A stretch of DNA of 27,032 bases from Azolla pinnata. Its lineage: Eukaryota; Streptophyta; Polypodiopsida; Salviniales; Salviniaceae. The stretch covers positions 1 through 27,032 of the forward strand of contig JBBBWG010005058.1 of NCBI GenBank assembly GCA_037176905.1, given 5' to 3'. The translations under genes were made by a program, and so were the position numbers. The notes beneath the pieces were generated by a model. That model was not told where the DNA came from and did no database searches. It saw only the letters and a program-made list of their open reading frames with translations. Every line of letters begins with the position of its first letter. Position 1 is the first letter of the stretch. Positions 11,001 to 17,975 of this stretch are shown piece after piece.

Positions 11001-14000
11001 AGCAATAAAGCTTTTCAAAAATGCTTCAAACACAGCAAATTTATAACCACCACGTCACATTGCAAGCAAGTCTTCAAGTTTACAATATGATATCTTACAT
11101 AGTAGCAAAAACCCGCTAGAATAACATCCAAATACAGGAACGAGCTCCACATATAGAGTTTAATAATCATTCCAAACACACTTTCAGAAGTGAAGTGAGA
11201 TATGGACATCTTTCATTTATACCGAAATAACATTCAATATTAGTTAGTTTAACCTCAGCAATAAGATGCCCATATAGCACTCATGAGCTGCATATTGGCT
11301 AAAACAAGCAGAGAACATTGTAAATCTGAGATGAAAAAATTACCTATGGGTAGCAGATATTGACTCCACTGACACTTTGCCAGATTCAGCTGTGATGGTT
11401 TTTCCTATTACAGGTCCTACTTGCATGTTGCCATCGGTCTTTCTGAAACTAGGTCTTACTCGTGCTTCAGCCATTTGAGAGCTTTCAGTCATTGTGGTTT
11501 CTTTAGAAGGATGGTGACCCTTGGGAGCTGATTCCTCTTTATGCCAAGTAGGGTGTTGTGGCTTTCCTTTCAAATTGTTCTTAGTATTAATGTCCTCTTC
11601 TTCCTCTTCTTCTTCCTCCTCCTCTTCTTCTTCCTGTATTTGATCCTCTTTAACTACAACTCCGGTCATCAGTTCTTTATCTTTTTGTACCGGTGCTTTT
11701 TCTTCCAAGTCTTCCTCCTCCAGTGCATCGACCAAAATTATCTAAATTACAATCACAAAATGTTTTTGAACATATTAACTGGGAGTTAACTAGGAGCATG
11801 CAAAAACAAATAAACCGCAGTTTATGAAGATTGTATACACTGTCAGAGTCACGTGCACGCTGCTTTCTTAAATCAGAAGATGGCCTGCGGTCCCCAAGCC
11901 CACCTTCAACCTCTATAGGCCGACCTAACGGCTGCCAAAACAAAACCAAAAACTTGAGAGACCATCTTCCCAAGTCAATAGGGTTCTACTTAAAAGAAAA
12001 TAAATGGCACAGATGTATACGATGACTGGGGTATGTCCTCGCCGTCCAATTGTTGAGCCAGTAGCTTCAGTTTCAAGTGATCGATGCTGAATCCTATCAC
12101 CTGCATCCTGCAATCCAGCAGCTACAGCCAATTCTGGAGGCAAATCTGGATCGTACTCCTGTGAAAATAATGGAGATATGAGAATTTCTGTGAATGAAGC
12201 TAAAACAAGGAGACAGTCGCATCATTAACAGGGAAGCCTACCTGCTCAGACCTCCCACTTTCATAAACCCTTATCTTACTCTGCATGGTAGACTCTAGCC
12301 GCAATTGAGCCTGTTCCATGATAAACGAAAATAACATTTTAGGATTCTTCTTGCAGCAATAAGCAAGCAAACTAGTTGATCATACGACAGTACCCTAAAC
12401 CAAAGTTCCCCCTTCCGGTAAGATACATTTGCGATAAAAATTAAACAGCAAAACGAGCATGGGGAACCCCTAGTTTTCTTTCTACAAACACAGGCATATG
12501 TACATGCATAAAGAAAGAAACACGTTCACAATCTAGAAGATAATCTATACACATTCATCAATCCTTACAGAGCTAGGAAATGTGTCTAAACTACGAAATC
12601 CAGATGACATAAGAGAGGGGAGGAGAGAAAGTTTACCAGTTGCTTGCAATAATCTTTCCATGTAGCCTCATCAAAGCTAAAGTTGAAATAGTCGGTAATA
12701 TCCGCAGTCGGTTGTCTCCAGGGTTTTTCTTCGAAAGCTTCAAGATCAATATCAAACACTGTCCTGCATAGGTCCACTGTGTAAATACCCTCTTGAAATG
12801 ATATATAGAAAGGAAGAGGCATCAGTATACAAAACCCCACATCAAGCAAACTCACATGGATGGTGGGAGGGTATATTCGAATCCGGATGGTGCAGGCCAA
12901 GATGACATTTGTGATGCACCTTGGGGCCCAAATAATCCTCTGCCAGGTCCTCGCCACTCACCCCGGCCACCGACACTTTTCATACCCATGCCTCTTCCTG
13001 GAGCTGAGCCAACAGGTGCCCCTGCACCGTACTGAGGAGCCACACCTGGCCGCACATACTGCATGCACAAGAAAAATAATAAGACAGCGAATCAACTTAT
13101 AAACAACAGAGCAAAAAAGAAACAGAAAAAAAACATATCCACAGATTACAATCCTAACAAACACAACCCACTAGAACTCGATACCTGACTCCGTCCCCAA
13201 AGCATAGCCTATTTTTGAGCATTACGCAAATGACCCGTCACTGATAGAGTTTCATCATGCGATGACATTATGAAAAACCTCAAATATGAAGAATGCAAGT
13301 GTATGGCCAACAACCCAAGTCCAACAAAAAAAAAACTCTTGTTTTCTTCAGGTCCTGAATCGAGCGATAATGATAATTACCTTCTACAGCAAATTTTAGG
13401 CCGTATCTTTGAGCATTATGAAACTACCCATCATTGATAGAGAGTTTATACTGACACCTACAAGAGGCTCCGAGATGCAAAATGCAGGTGTACGAACAGC
13501 AACCCAAGTTGGAACCAAAAAAAGAAAGGAAAGAAACAAAAGTTGCAAGAATGACGGTTACCTTGTAGGGCGAAGTGTAGGCTGTATAGCCATATCCACC
13601 TCGAGGGAGGGGCTGGCTTACAGCACTGGCACCAGGCGCAGCAGCATTCTCTTGTTCTTTTTCATCGCTGATCCCAGCCGGCTTCTCTCCGGAAGCTTGC
13701 TGGGTCGATGCGTCAGCCGGCATCGCAAGAGCATCTGGCGGCTGCAATAGCTGCGCTTCGGTTTCGTCGACGATGATGAGATCCTCATCTTCATCCTCAT
13801 CTTCACTACCCCCTTCGAGCTTGCCCGCCTTTGGCTTCTCGCCAGGTGGGGGCTGGTAGTAGGAGTAGTCCGGATTCAACACGATCTGTAGATCATCTTC
13901 GCTCTCGTCGGTATCCCAATCCTCTGCTCCTTGGGCAGTGGATCCTGCCTTTCCAGTAGCTTCTAGAGCTGATGATGCCTTCGGAGGGGGCCACACATCA

Positions 14001-14680
14001 GCTGGGAAATGTCTGGACGTGTCTCTCGCCGAATCTCCAGACAAATCTTCGGCCAAATCCCCCGCCAAATCTTCATTACCCCGTATTGAATCGAATGGCG
14101 ATGCATTGGCTATGGTCGAAAGCCCCGGTATACTGATTGTATGAGCACCGAATTCGCTTATACCTGGCAATTTCACAGGCACCTCTGCCTGTGCATATGC
14201 TGATGCTGCCGTGGGTACAGCTCCATTGGGCAGAGGAACCCTAATTTCGGAAGCTGGGGCCGGATACAGTTCAGGAAACCCTAAATCGCCTTGCGGCTGT
14301 ATCGCCGCTTGCAGGGTGCTCCTGGTAGCCTGCGTTTTGCTGGCCGAGATATTGCCTGACGACTTGGAACTGTAGCCTAGCAGAAGAAGATCGTCGTCTT
14401 CATCAGAATCTCTTCCGCCTGCAGAAACGGCCTCCGGAACCTTAGTAAAAGGCTTATTATCCTTCACTCGATTCTTCTCCCCGAGCTTCTTCCGCACTTT
14501 CGCTCCTGCTCCCGCCTCTTCTTCCTCCTGCTCCTCCTCCTCCTCCTCCTCCTCCTCCTCCTCGTCGGAGAAAGTAAACGTTTTCTGAGGGGCGGAAGAG
14601 AGCCCCACAATTGCAGAGCCTTGTTGTGGAGTCGGGCCTTGAGCAAAGCCATAGAGATCTCCGAAGTCGTCTTCCTCCAT
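5001..14680 (-). CDS. FIPS5: FIP1-like polyadenylation factor (FIPS5 / FIP1[V] type), nine exons
   Basis: Subunit of the nuclear CPSF/poly(A) polymerase complex. The Arabidopsis relative contacts poly(A) polymerase, CPSF30 and other 3'-end factors and binds RNA. Exons read on the minus strand are 14680-13562, 13058-12856, 12763-12637, 12310-12242, 12158-12021, 11931-11839, 11741-11344, 10987-9253 and 5780-5001. All junctions are GT-AG and in phase, giving 1,553 residues. The start ATG sits in a favourable GCTATGG context and opens MEEDDFGDLY, the usual FIP1[V] start. Order of parts: acidic N-terminus with a poly-Glu run (about residues 40-55); a glycine-rich YVRPG segment; the Fip1 motif (FEEKPW..P..D.TDYFNF, about 442-483); YDPDLPPELA; then a long Arg/Glu/Asp/Lys/Ser-rich disordered tail. 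The tail ends with KLERWASHK, a His/Gln run and a basic RKRRW C-terminus. The protein is longer than Arabidopsis FIPS5 (about 1,200 residues from memory), mainly through the charged exon 8. Family assignment is firm; individual splice sites around exon 5/6 are slightly less certain. Confidence 0.95.
5424..5444 (-). repeat. CAG7 tract coding for polyglutamine in FIP1, with adjacent poly-His
   Basis: Seven CTG on the plus strand read as seven CAG codons in the last FIP1 exon. Just before them in the protein lie a Gln-His pair and six His codons. Such low-complexity runs are common in the disordered tails of RNA-processing proteins and are likely to vary in length. Confidence 0.9.
5807..5838. 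repeat. (CT)n microsatellite in FIP1 intron 8
   Basis: A run of CT dinucleotides decaying into TTTCTCTGTCTCTT. On the FIP1 strand this is GA-rich and lies just upstream of the final intron's acceptor, where a pyrimidine tract would be usual. Confidence 0.9.
8094..8269. repeat. Diverged two-copy repeat, about 129 bp period, in FIP1 intron 8
   Basis: ATTAACAAGGTAATAGACC followed by GAGCAAATCC..AAGTG (8094-8136) recurs in diverged form as ATTAACATCCAGGTAATAGG followed by GAGCAAATCC..AAGTG (8217-8269). GGTAATA sits at 8102 and 8231. It looks like an old local duplication. Confidence 0.6.
8701..8880. repeat. GCTCA-rich low-complexity cluster with a 36-bp direct repeat
   Basis: Words of the type AGCTCAAGCC, CAGCTCAGCTCA and GGCTCAG recur many times. 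CTTCATATTTGGCTCAG is present exactly at 8790-8806 and 8826-8842. It is a simple-repeat island within intron 8 of FIP1 and no coding function is apparent. Confidence 0.75.
10020..10250 (-). repeat. In-frame tandem repeat of charged units in FIP1 exon 8
   Basis: Within the FIP1 tail a unit of about 22-24 residues recurs: RPESRRKEEEERDAAYHKGR, then a SKSRRKDEEDKEAAYHK version, then RPETKKREEEDKRE, then RPESRKKDIEDRQD followed by AYQHRGRE. The reading frame is kept, so the array lengthens the Arg/Glu-rich region without disrupting it. Confidence 0.8.
11593..11636 (-). repeat. Poly-glutamate GAG/GAA tract in FIP1 exon 7
   Basis: TTC/CTC triplets on the plus strand encode a run of about 14 Glu in FIP1, preceded by EDQIQ and followed by DINTK. 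This is one of two poly-Glu tracts in the protein; the other is near the N-terminus (about 14518-14567). Confidence 0.9.
12637..12763 (-). other. FIP1 exon 3 carrying the conserved Fip1 motif
   Basis: This 127-base exon encodes the diagnostic Fip1 core: TVFDIDLEAFEEKPW, then DITDYFNFSFDE and WKDYCKQL. In the family this short motif is the most conserved segment and supports the assembly of the polyadenylation complex. The preceding junction splits an ATG codon (AT|G), and the frame continues correctly from exon 2. Confidence 0.93.
13205..13530. repeat. Two-copy direct duplication of about 190 bp in FIP1 intron 1
   Basis: TTTGAGCATTACGCAAATGACCCGTCACTGATAGAG (13216 onward) and TTTGAGCATTATG..ACTACCCATCATTGATAGAG (13409 onward) are diverged copies. 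Both continue through AATGCA(A/G)GTGTA and AACAACCCAAGT or GCAACCCAAGT into an A-rich stretch. The right copy abuts the exon 1 donor. The left copy is followed by ATTACCTT, which resembles that donor, so the duplication may once have included the splice junction. Confidence 0.75.
14518..14567 (-). repeat. Poly-glutamate tract in FIP1 exon 1
   Basis: Repeated CTC/TTC triplets on the plus strand encode the Glu run (about residues 40-55) directly after the TFTFSDE segment of FIP1. It is a trinucleotide microsatellite within the coding sequence. Confidence 0.9.
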
Positions 14681-14850
14681 AGCCTTGAGGGGAACAGATC
14701 AGCGCGAATCTCCGCCGGGATTGGAGAGGGAAATTAGGCGCACGCGAGAGCGGGGCGTAGCAGAGAAGAATCAGACGCCGGAAGGGCGATGGCGAAGACG
14801 GAGGCGTTTGAAAAGGGCTAAAACCAGAGCATACTCCCCCACCATCATCC
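14681..14850 (-). promoter_or_regulatory. FIP1 5' leader / proximal upstream region
   Basis: Sequence directly upstream of the FIP1 start on the minus strand. No TATA box was recognised, and the transcription start cannot be placed. It is bounded upstream by the (CTT)n tract and then the TG-rich satellite, so at most about 240 bp of non-repetitive or simple-repeat DNA separates the start codon from the satellite. Confidence 0.4.
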
Positions 14851-14918
14851 CCTTCTCTTCTTCTTCTTCTTTCTTCTTCTTCTTCTTCTTCTCTTCTTCT
14901 TCTTCTTCTTCTCTTTTC
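14851..14918. repeat. (CTT)n tract, GAA on the FIP1 strand
   Basis: A nearly pure CTT run with a few CTCTT interruptions, about 170-240 bases upstream of the FIP1 ATG. Read in the direction of FIP1 it is a GAA polypurine run, resembling the one upstream of the nitroreductase-like gene. Confidence 0.95.
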
Positions 14919-14929
14919 TGTGTAGTAGA

Positions 14930-15690
14930 AGATGTGTATGTGCATGTATGCATGTGTGCATGTGCATGTATGCATGTATGCATGTATGCTTGTGCATGTG
15001 CATGTGCATGGTTGTATGTGATGTGCCCCTGCATATATGCTCATGTGCATGTGCATGGTTGTATGGGATGTGCCCCTGTGTATATGCTCATGCTCATGNN
15101 NNNNNNNNNNNNNNNNNNNNNNNNNNNNNNNNNNNNNNNNNNNNNNNNNNNNNNNNNNNNNNNNNNNNNNNNNNNNNNNNNNNNNNNNNNNNNNNNNNTG
15201 CATGTGCATGGTTGTATGTGATGTGCCCCTGTGTATATGCTCATGTGCATGTGCATGGTTGTATGTGATGTGCCCCTGTGTATATGCTCATGTGCATGTG
15301 CATGGTTGTATGTGATGTGCCCATGTGTATATGCTCATGTGCATGTGCATGGTTGTATGTGATGTGCCCCTGTGTATATGCTCATGTGCATGTATGCTTG
15401 TGCATGTGCATGTGCATGTATGCATGTGCATGGTTGTATGTGATGTGCCCCCGAGTATATGCTTCATGTGCATGTGCATGGTGGTATGGAATGTGCCCTT
15501 GTGTATATGCTCATGTGCATGTGCATGTGCATGGTTGTATGTGATGTGCCCCTGTGTATATGCTCATGTGCATGTGCATGGTTCTATGTGATGTGCCCCT
15601 GTGTATATGCTCATGTGCATGTATGCATGTGCATGGTTGTATGTGATGTGCCCCTGGGTATATGCTCACGTGCATGTGCTTGTGCATGTG
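14930..15690. repeat. 47-bp TG/CA-rich satellite array, interrupted by the gap
   Basis: The unit contains TGCATGTGCATGGTTG, then TATGTGATGTGCCCCTG, then TGTATATGCTCATG and totals 47 bp. GATGTGCCC-type landmarks appear near 15019, 15068, 15220, 15267, 15314, 15361, 15444, 15491, 15544, 15591 and 15646, so about eleven copies are visible. Spacing is 47 bp where clean and longer where extra CATG/TATG words are inserted. The unit has no stop codon in any plus-strand frame, so long Cys/Met/Val/His-rich frames cross the array; these are artefacts. The unit sequence is mostly alternating pyrimidine-purine. True copy number is unknown because of the N run. Confidence 0.95.
15099..15198. other. Assembly gap (100 N)
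   Basis: Exactly 100 N in the middle of the 47-bp satellite, a conventional placeholder for a gap of unknown size. Array length, and possibly the distance between FIP1 and the thioredoxin gene, are therefore not known. Confidence 0.99.
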
Positions 15691-16300
15691 CATTATGCAG
15701 CTCTGCGTGTGTACGTACGTGCGCACGATGTGCGTGCATGTGGAATGTGTCTGTTAGTATGCCCATGTGCATGTGGAATGCATCCGAGTGCATGCGTATG
15801 TGCGTCAATATTTATATTTCTCCGCATGTGGATGTGTGTGTGTGTGTGTGTGCATGTGCATGTGCATGTGTCTATGTATGTGTGTCTATGTGTATGTGCA
15901 TTCGAATGTGGTGTATCTGCATGTGCATGTGCATGTTTGTACGTATGGATCTTCATGTGTATGTGTGTATGTGTATGTATATGTGTCTATGTGTATGTGC
16001 ATTCGAATGTGGTGTATCTGCATGTGCATGTGCATGTTCGTACATATGGATCTTGATGTGGATGTGGATGCATGTGCAAATCCACGATTATGTATGTGGA
16101 TGTGGGTGGGCACGTATGCGGATGTGTGTGTGCAGTTCGAGCTTTCATACGTAGTGTGGAATTGTACCTATCTATACATGCGTATGTGGATGTTTCTGTC
16201 TGTGGATGTGAATGTGCATAAATACAGATGTATGCACATGTATGTATGTATGTATGTACGTACGTATGTATGTCTGCATGTATGTATGTGGACAAACATG
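15691..16300. repeat. Degenerate TG-rich tract with a 101-bp duplication and (ATGT)n
   Basis: Continuation of the satellite as irregular TGTGTG, GCATGTGCATG and TACGTACG words. A block starting TGTGTCTATGTGTATGTGC at 15881 recurs at 15982 (101 bp apart), including ATTCGAATGTGGTGTATCTGC. It ends with a TATG/TACG tetranucleotide run at about 16230-16285. No gene is evident. Confidence 0.9.
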
Positions 16301-17173
16301 TCTGGGTTACACTTAGTTCTAGGAGATTGGCAAACACTAGAAGGTTTGTTCGTAGACATGTACAACAGACTGTGGTAGATGCATGTAAACGTTGTAATAC
16401 GTCTGGTTAAAATACAGAGGCTTATTATTGCGTAACTCTGCCAAGTGAGGTTTGTAACATGTTATGTTAGATTGAAATCAATCCGCCGGATAACCCTCTT
16501 TCTATCACAAACTGGGAGTTCGATCCGAATGTCTTCTTTCTCGGTTGCCTGAAAATATACTTTCCAAAGTTTCCGGCCTGGGTTCAACACCCACACGATT
16601 AAGCATATCGGATAGTTGAATAACTGTATTCACACAGTCCATTTCGATAGGCAATCCTTGTCAATTTTGTAACGGGCATTTTCCATAAGTTTGGTAGTAT
16701 ATAACCTAAGATAATTGGTCTTTATGCGTCTCCTCTCTTGCCTAGTACAATGTGGTAATTTGCTTGTTGCTGTCTTGTAAGAGTGAAGACAAGGGATAAT
16801 TGCACATGCGACAAACAAATCTATCGATGCATGTGCCTAAGTGAAAGTTTCTATGCGTTCGGAGCAATAGAAACTGTAGCATCAACACAAGTAGGAAAAA
16901 TCAACATCGTCGATAGAATCGCTATCATTAACATTCGTGTCTAACGTTTGCAAATAATAGAACATTTTTCAACACCGTTTGGCTACCTATACATGATGCA
17001 TCAGGCATGTAAGCCCAATGAAGGTAGTTTGTTCCATCCGATTTATCCTTGGCAACGAGTGTCCAAAATACATCTTTGCCTTTAGCCATTTTGGATGGAG
17101 AAAATGTAGCGTTGAATGAACAGAAGGAAATAAGGTACCTCGTAAATTTGAAGGTGAATTAGGCTGCAATGTT
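16301..17173. other. Intergenic stretch without a recognisable gene
   Basis: About 870 bp between two repeat arrays. Frames are short and unmatched on both strands. GGGAGTTCGATCCG near 16510 and GGGTTCAACACCC near 16580 faintly resemble RNA polymerase III B boxes, but no A box or tRNA fold accompanies them. The region could be old transposon debris. Confidence 0.4.
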
Positions 17174-17735
17174 TGATGAAGCAATTCAAGCGAATCGAGC
17201 TAATCGAGCTAAGGAAGGTAGAAGCCATGGTTCTAGCTGATTGAGCCGATGAAGCAATTCAAGCTGATCGAGCCGACGAAGTAGTCAAAGCTTGGGTTCT
17301 ACTGAGCTAAAAGCCATGAATGGTTCAAGCTGTACAAGCTGTTCAAGCCAGGCTTTCATTGGAGGGGGGTTGAGCTAGAAGCCATGGTTGAAGATGATCG
17401 AGCTGATGAAGGTAGGTAGAAGGCCATGGTTGGAAGTTGAGCCGATGAGGCAGTTGAAGTTGATCGAGCCGACGAAGCAATTCGAGCTGAATCAGGTAGA
17501 AGCCATGGTTCTAGCTGATGAAGCAGATTCAAACGAATCGAGCCGATGAAGCAAATCAAAGTAATCAAGCCGATGAAGCAAATCAAAGTAATCGAGCCGA
17601 TGAAGCAAATCAAAACTAATCGAGCCGACGAAGCAAATCAATCTAATCGAGCCGATGAAGCAGATCAAATGGATTGAGCCCCGATGAAGCGGTTCAAATC
17701 GATCGAGCTGATGAAGCAGTTCCAACTACTGACAG
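17174..17735. repeat. 27-bp tandem array (GATGAAGCAAATCAAAGTAA-type unit)
   Basis: The unit reads GATGAAGCAAATCAAAGTAA followed by TCGAGCC. It is cleanest at 17540-17690 and more degenerate to the left. There, longer blocks containing AGGTAGAAGCCATGGTTCTAG (about 17215 and 17495) suggest a higher-order period of about 280 bp. The 27-bp period is a multiple of three, so a minus-strand frame shows a nine-residue repeat (LDYFDLLHR-like). No start context, intron or homology supports a protein there. The array ends about 240 bp before the thioredoxin start. Confidence 0.9.
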
Positions 17736-17756
17736 CATATCTGCGAGGGATTAGAG

Positions 17757-17866
17757 TCGCCCACAAATCCAAATCGCCCACAAATCACCCACAAATCGCC
17801 CACAAATCGCCCACAAATCCAAATCGCCCACAAATCGCCCACAAATCCAAATCGCCCACAAGGGCA
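17757..17866. repeat. 11-bp tandem array (CCCACAAATCG)
   Basis: About eight copies of CGCCCACAAAT, some with an extra CCAAAT insert. They end 110 bp before the thioredoxin o start codon, so they lie in its proximal promoter or 5' leader. Confidence 0.92.
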
Positions 17867-17975
17867 TATGTCATTGTGGGCGATTTCTCCTCCTCCTTCC
17901 TAGGTCAAGCTCCACGTACAAACAGGGAGTGAGCAGCAGAGATCGCGTGATCTTCAGAAGAGGAGGAGGAGGAGG
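17867..17975 (+). promoter_or_regulatory. Thioredoxin o proximal upstream region with (GAG)n
   Basis: The 109 bp between the 11-bp array and the start codon end in AAGAGGAGGAGGAGGAGG directly before ATGATG. The purine run probably lies in the 5' leader. No TATA box was recognised. Confidence 0.4.

Noticed and set aside
15281-15690. CRISPR-like array, because of regularly spaced repeats.
   Set aside because: The units are contiguous with no unique spacers, and the context is a eukaryotic nuclear genome. It is a simple satellite.
14948-16154. Long open frames rich in Cys, Met, Val and His across the TG satellite.
   Set aside because: They come from a stop-free 47-bp repeat, run across N bases, and the same peptide appears in every frame. 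There is no sign of a gene.
16500-16600. GGGAGTTCGATCCG and GGGTTCAACACCC as a SINE or tRNA remnant.
   Set aside because: Only B-box-like words are present. No A box at the right distance and no tRNA fold or poly(A)/T tail was seen.
16987-17184. Possible retrotransposon fragment on the minus strand.
   Set aside because: The short frame shows no reverse transcriptase, integrase or protease motif that I could identify.
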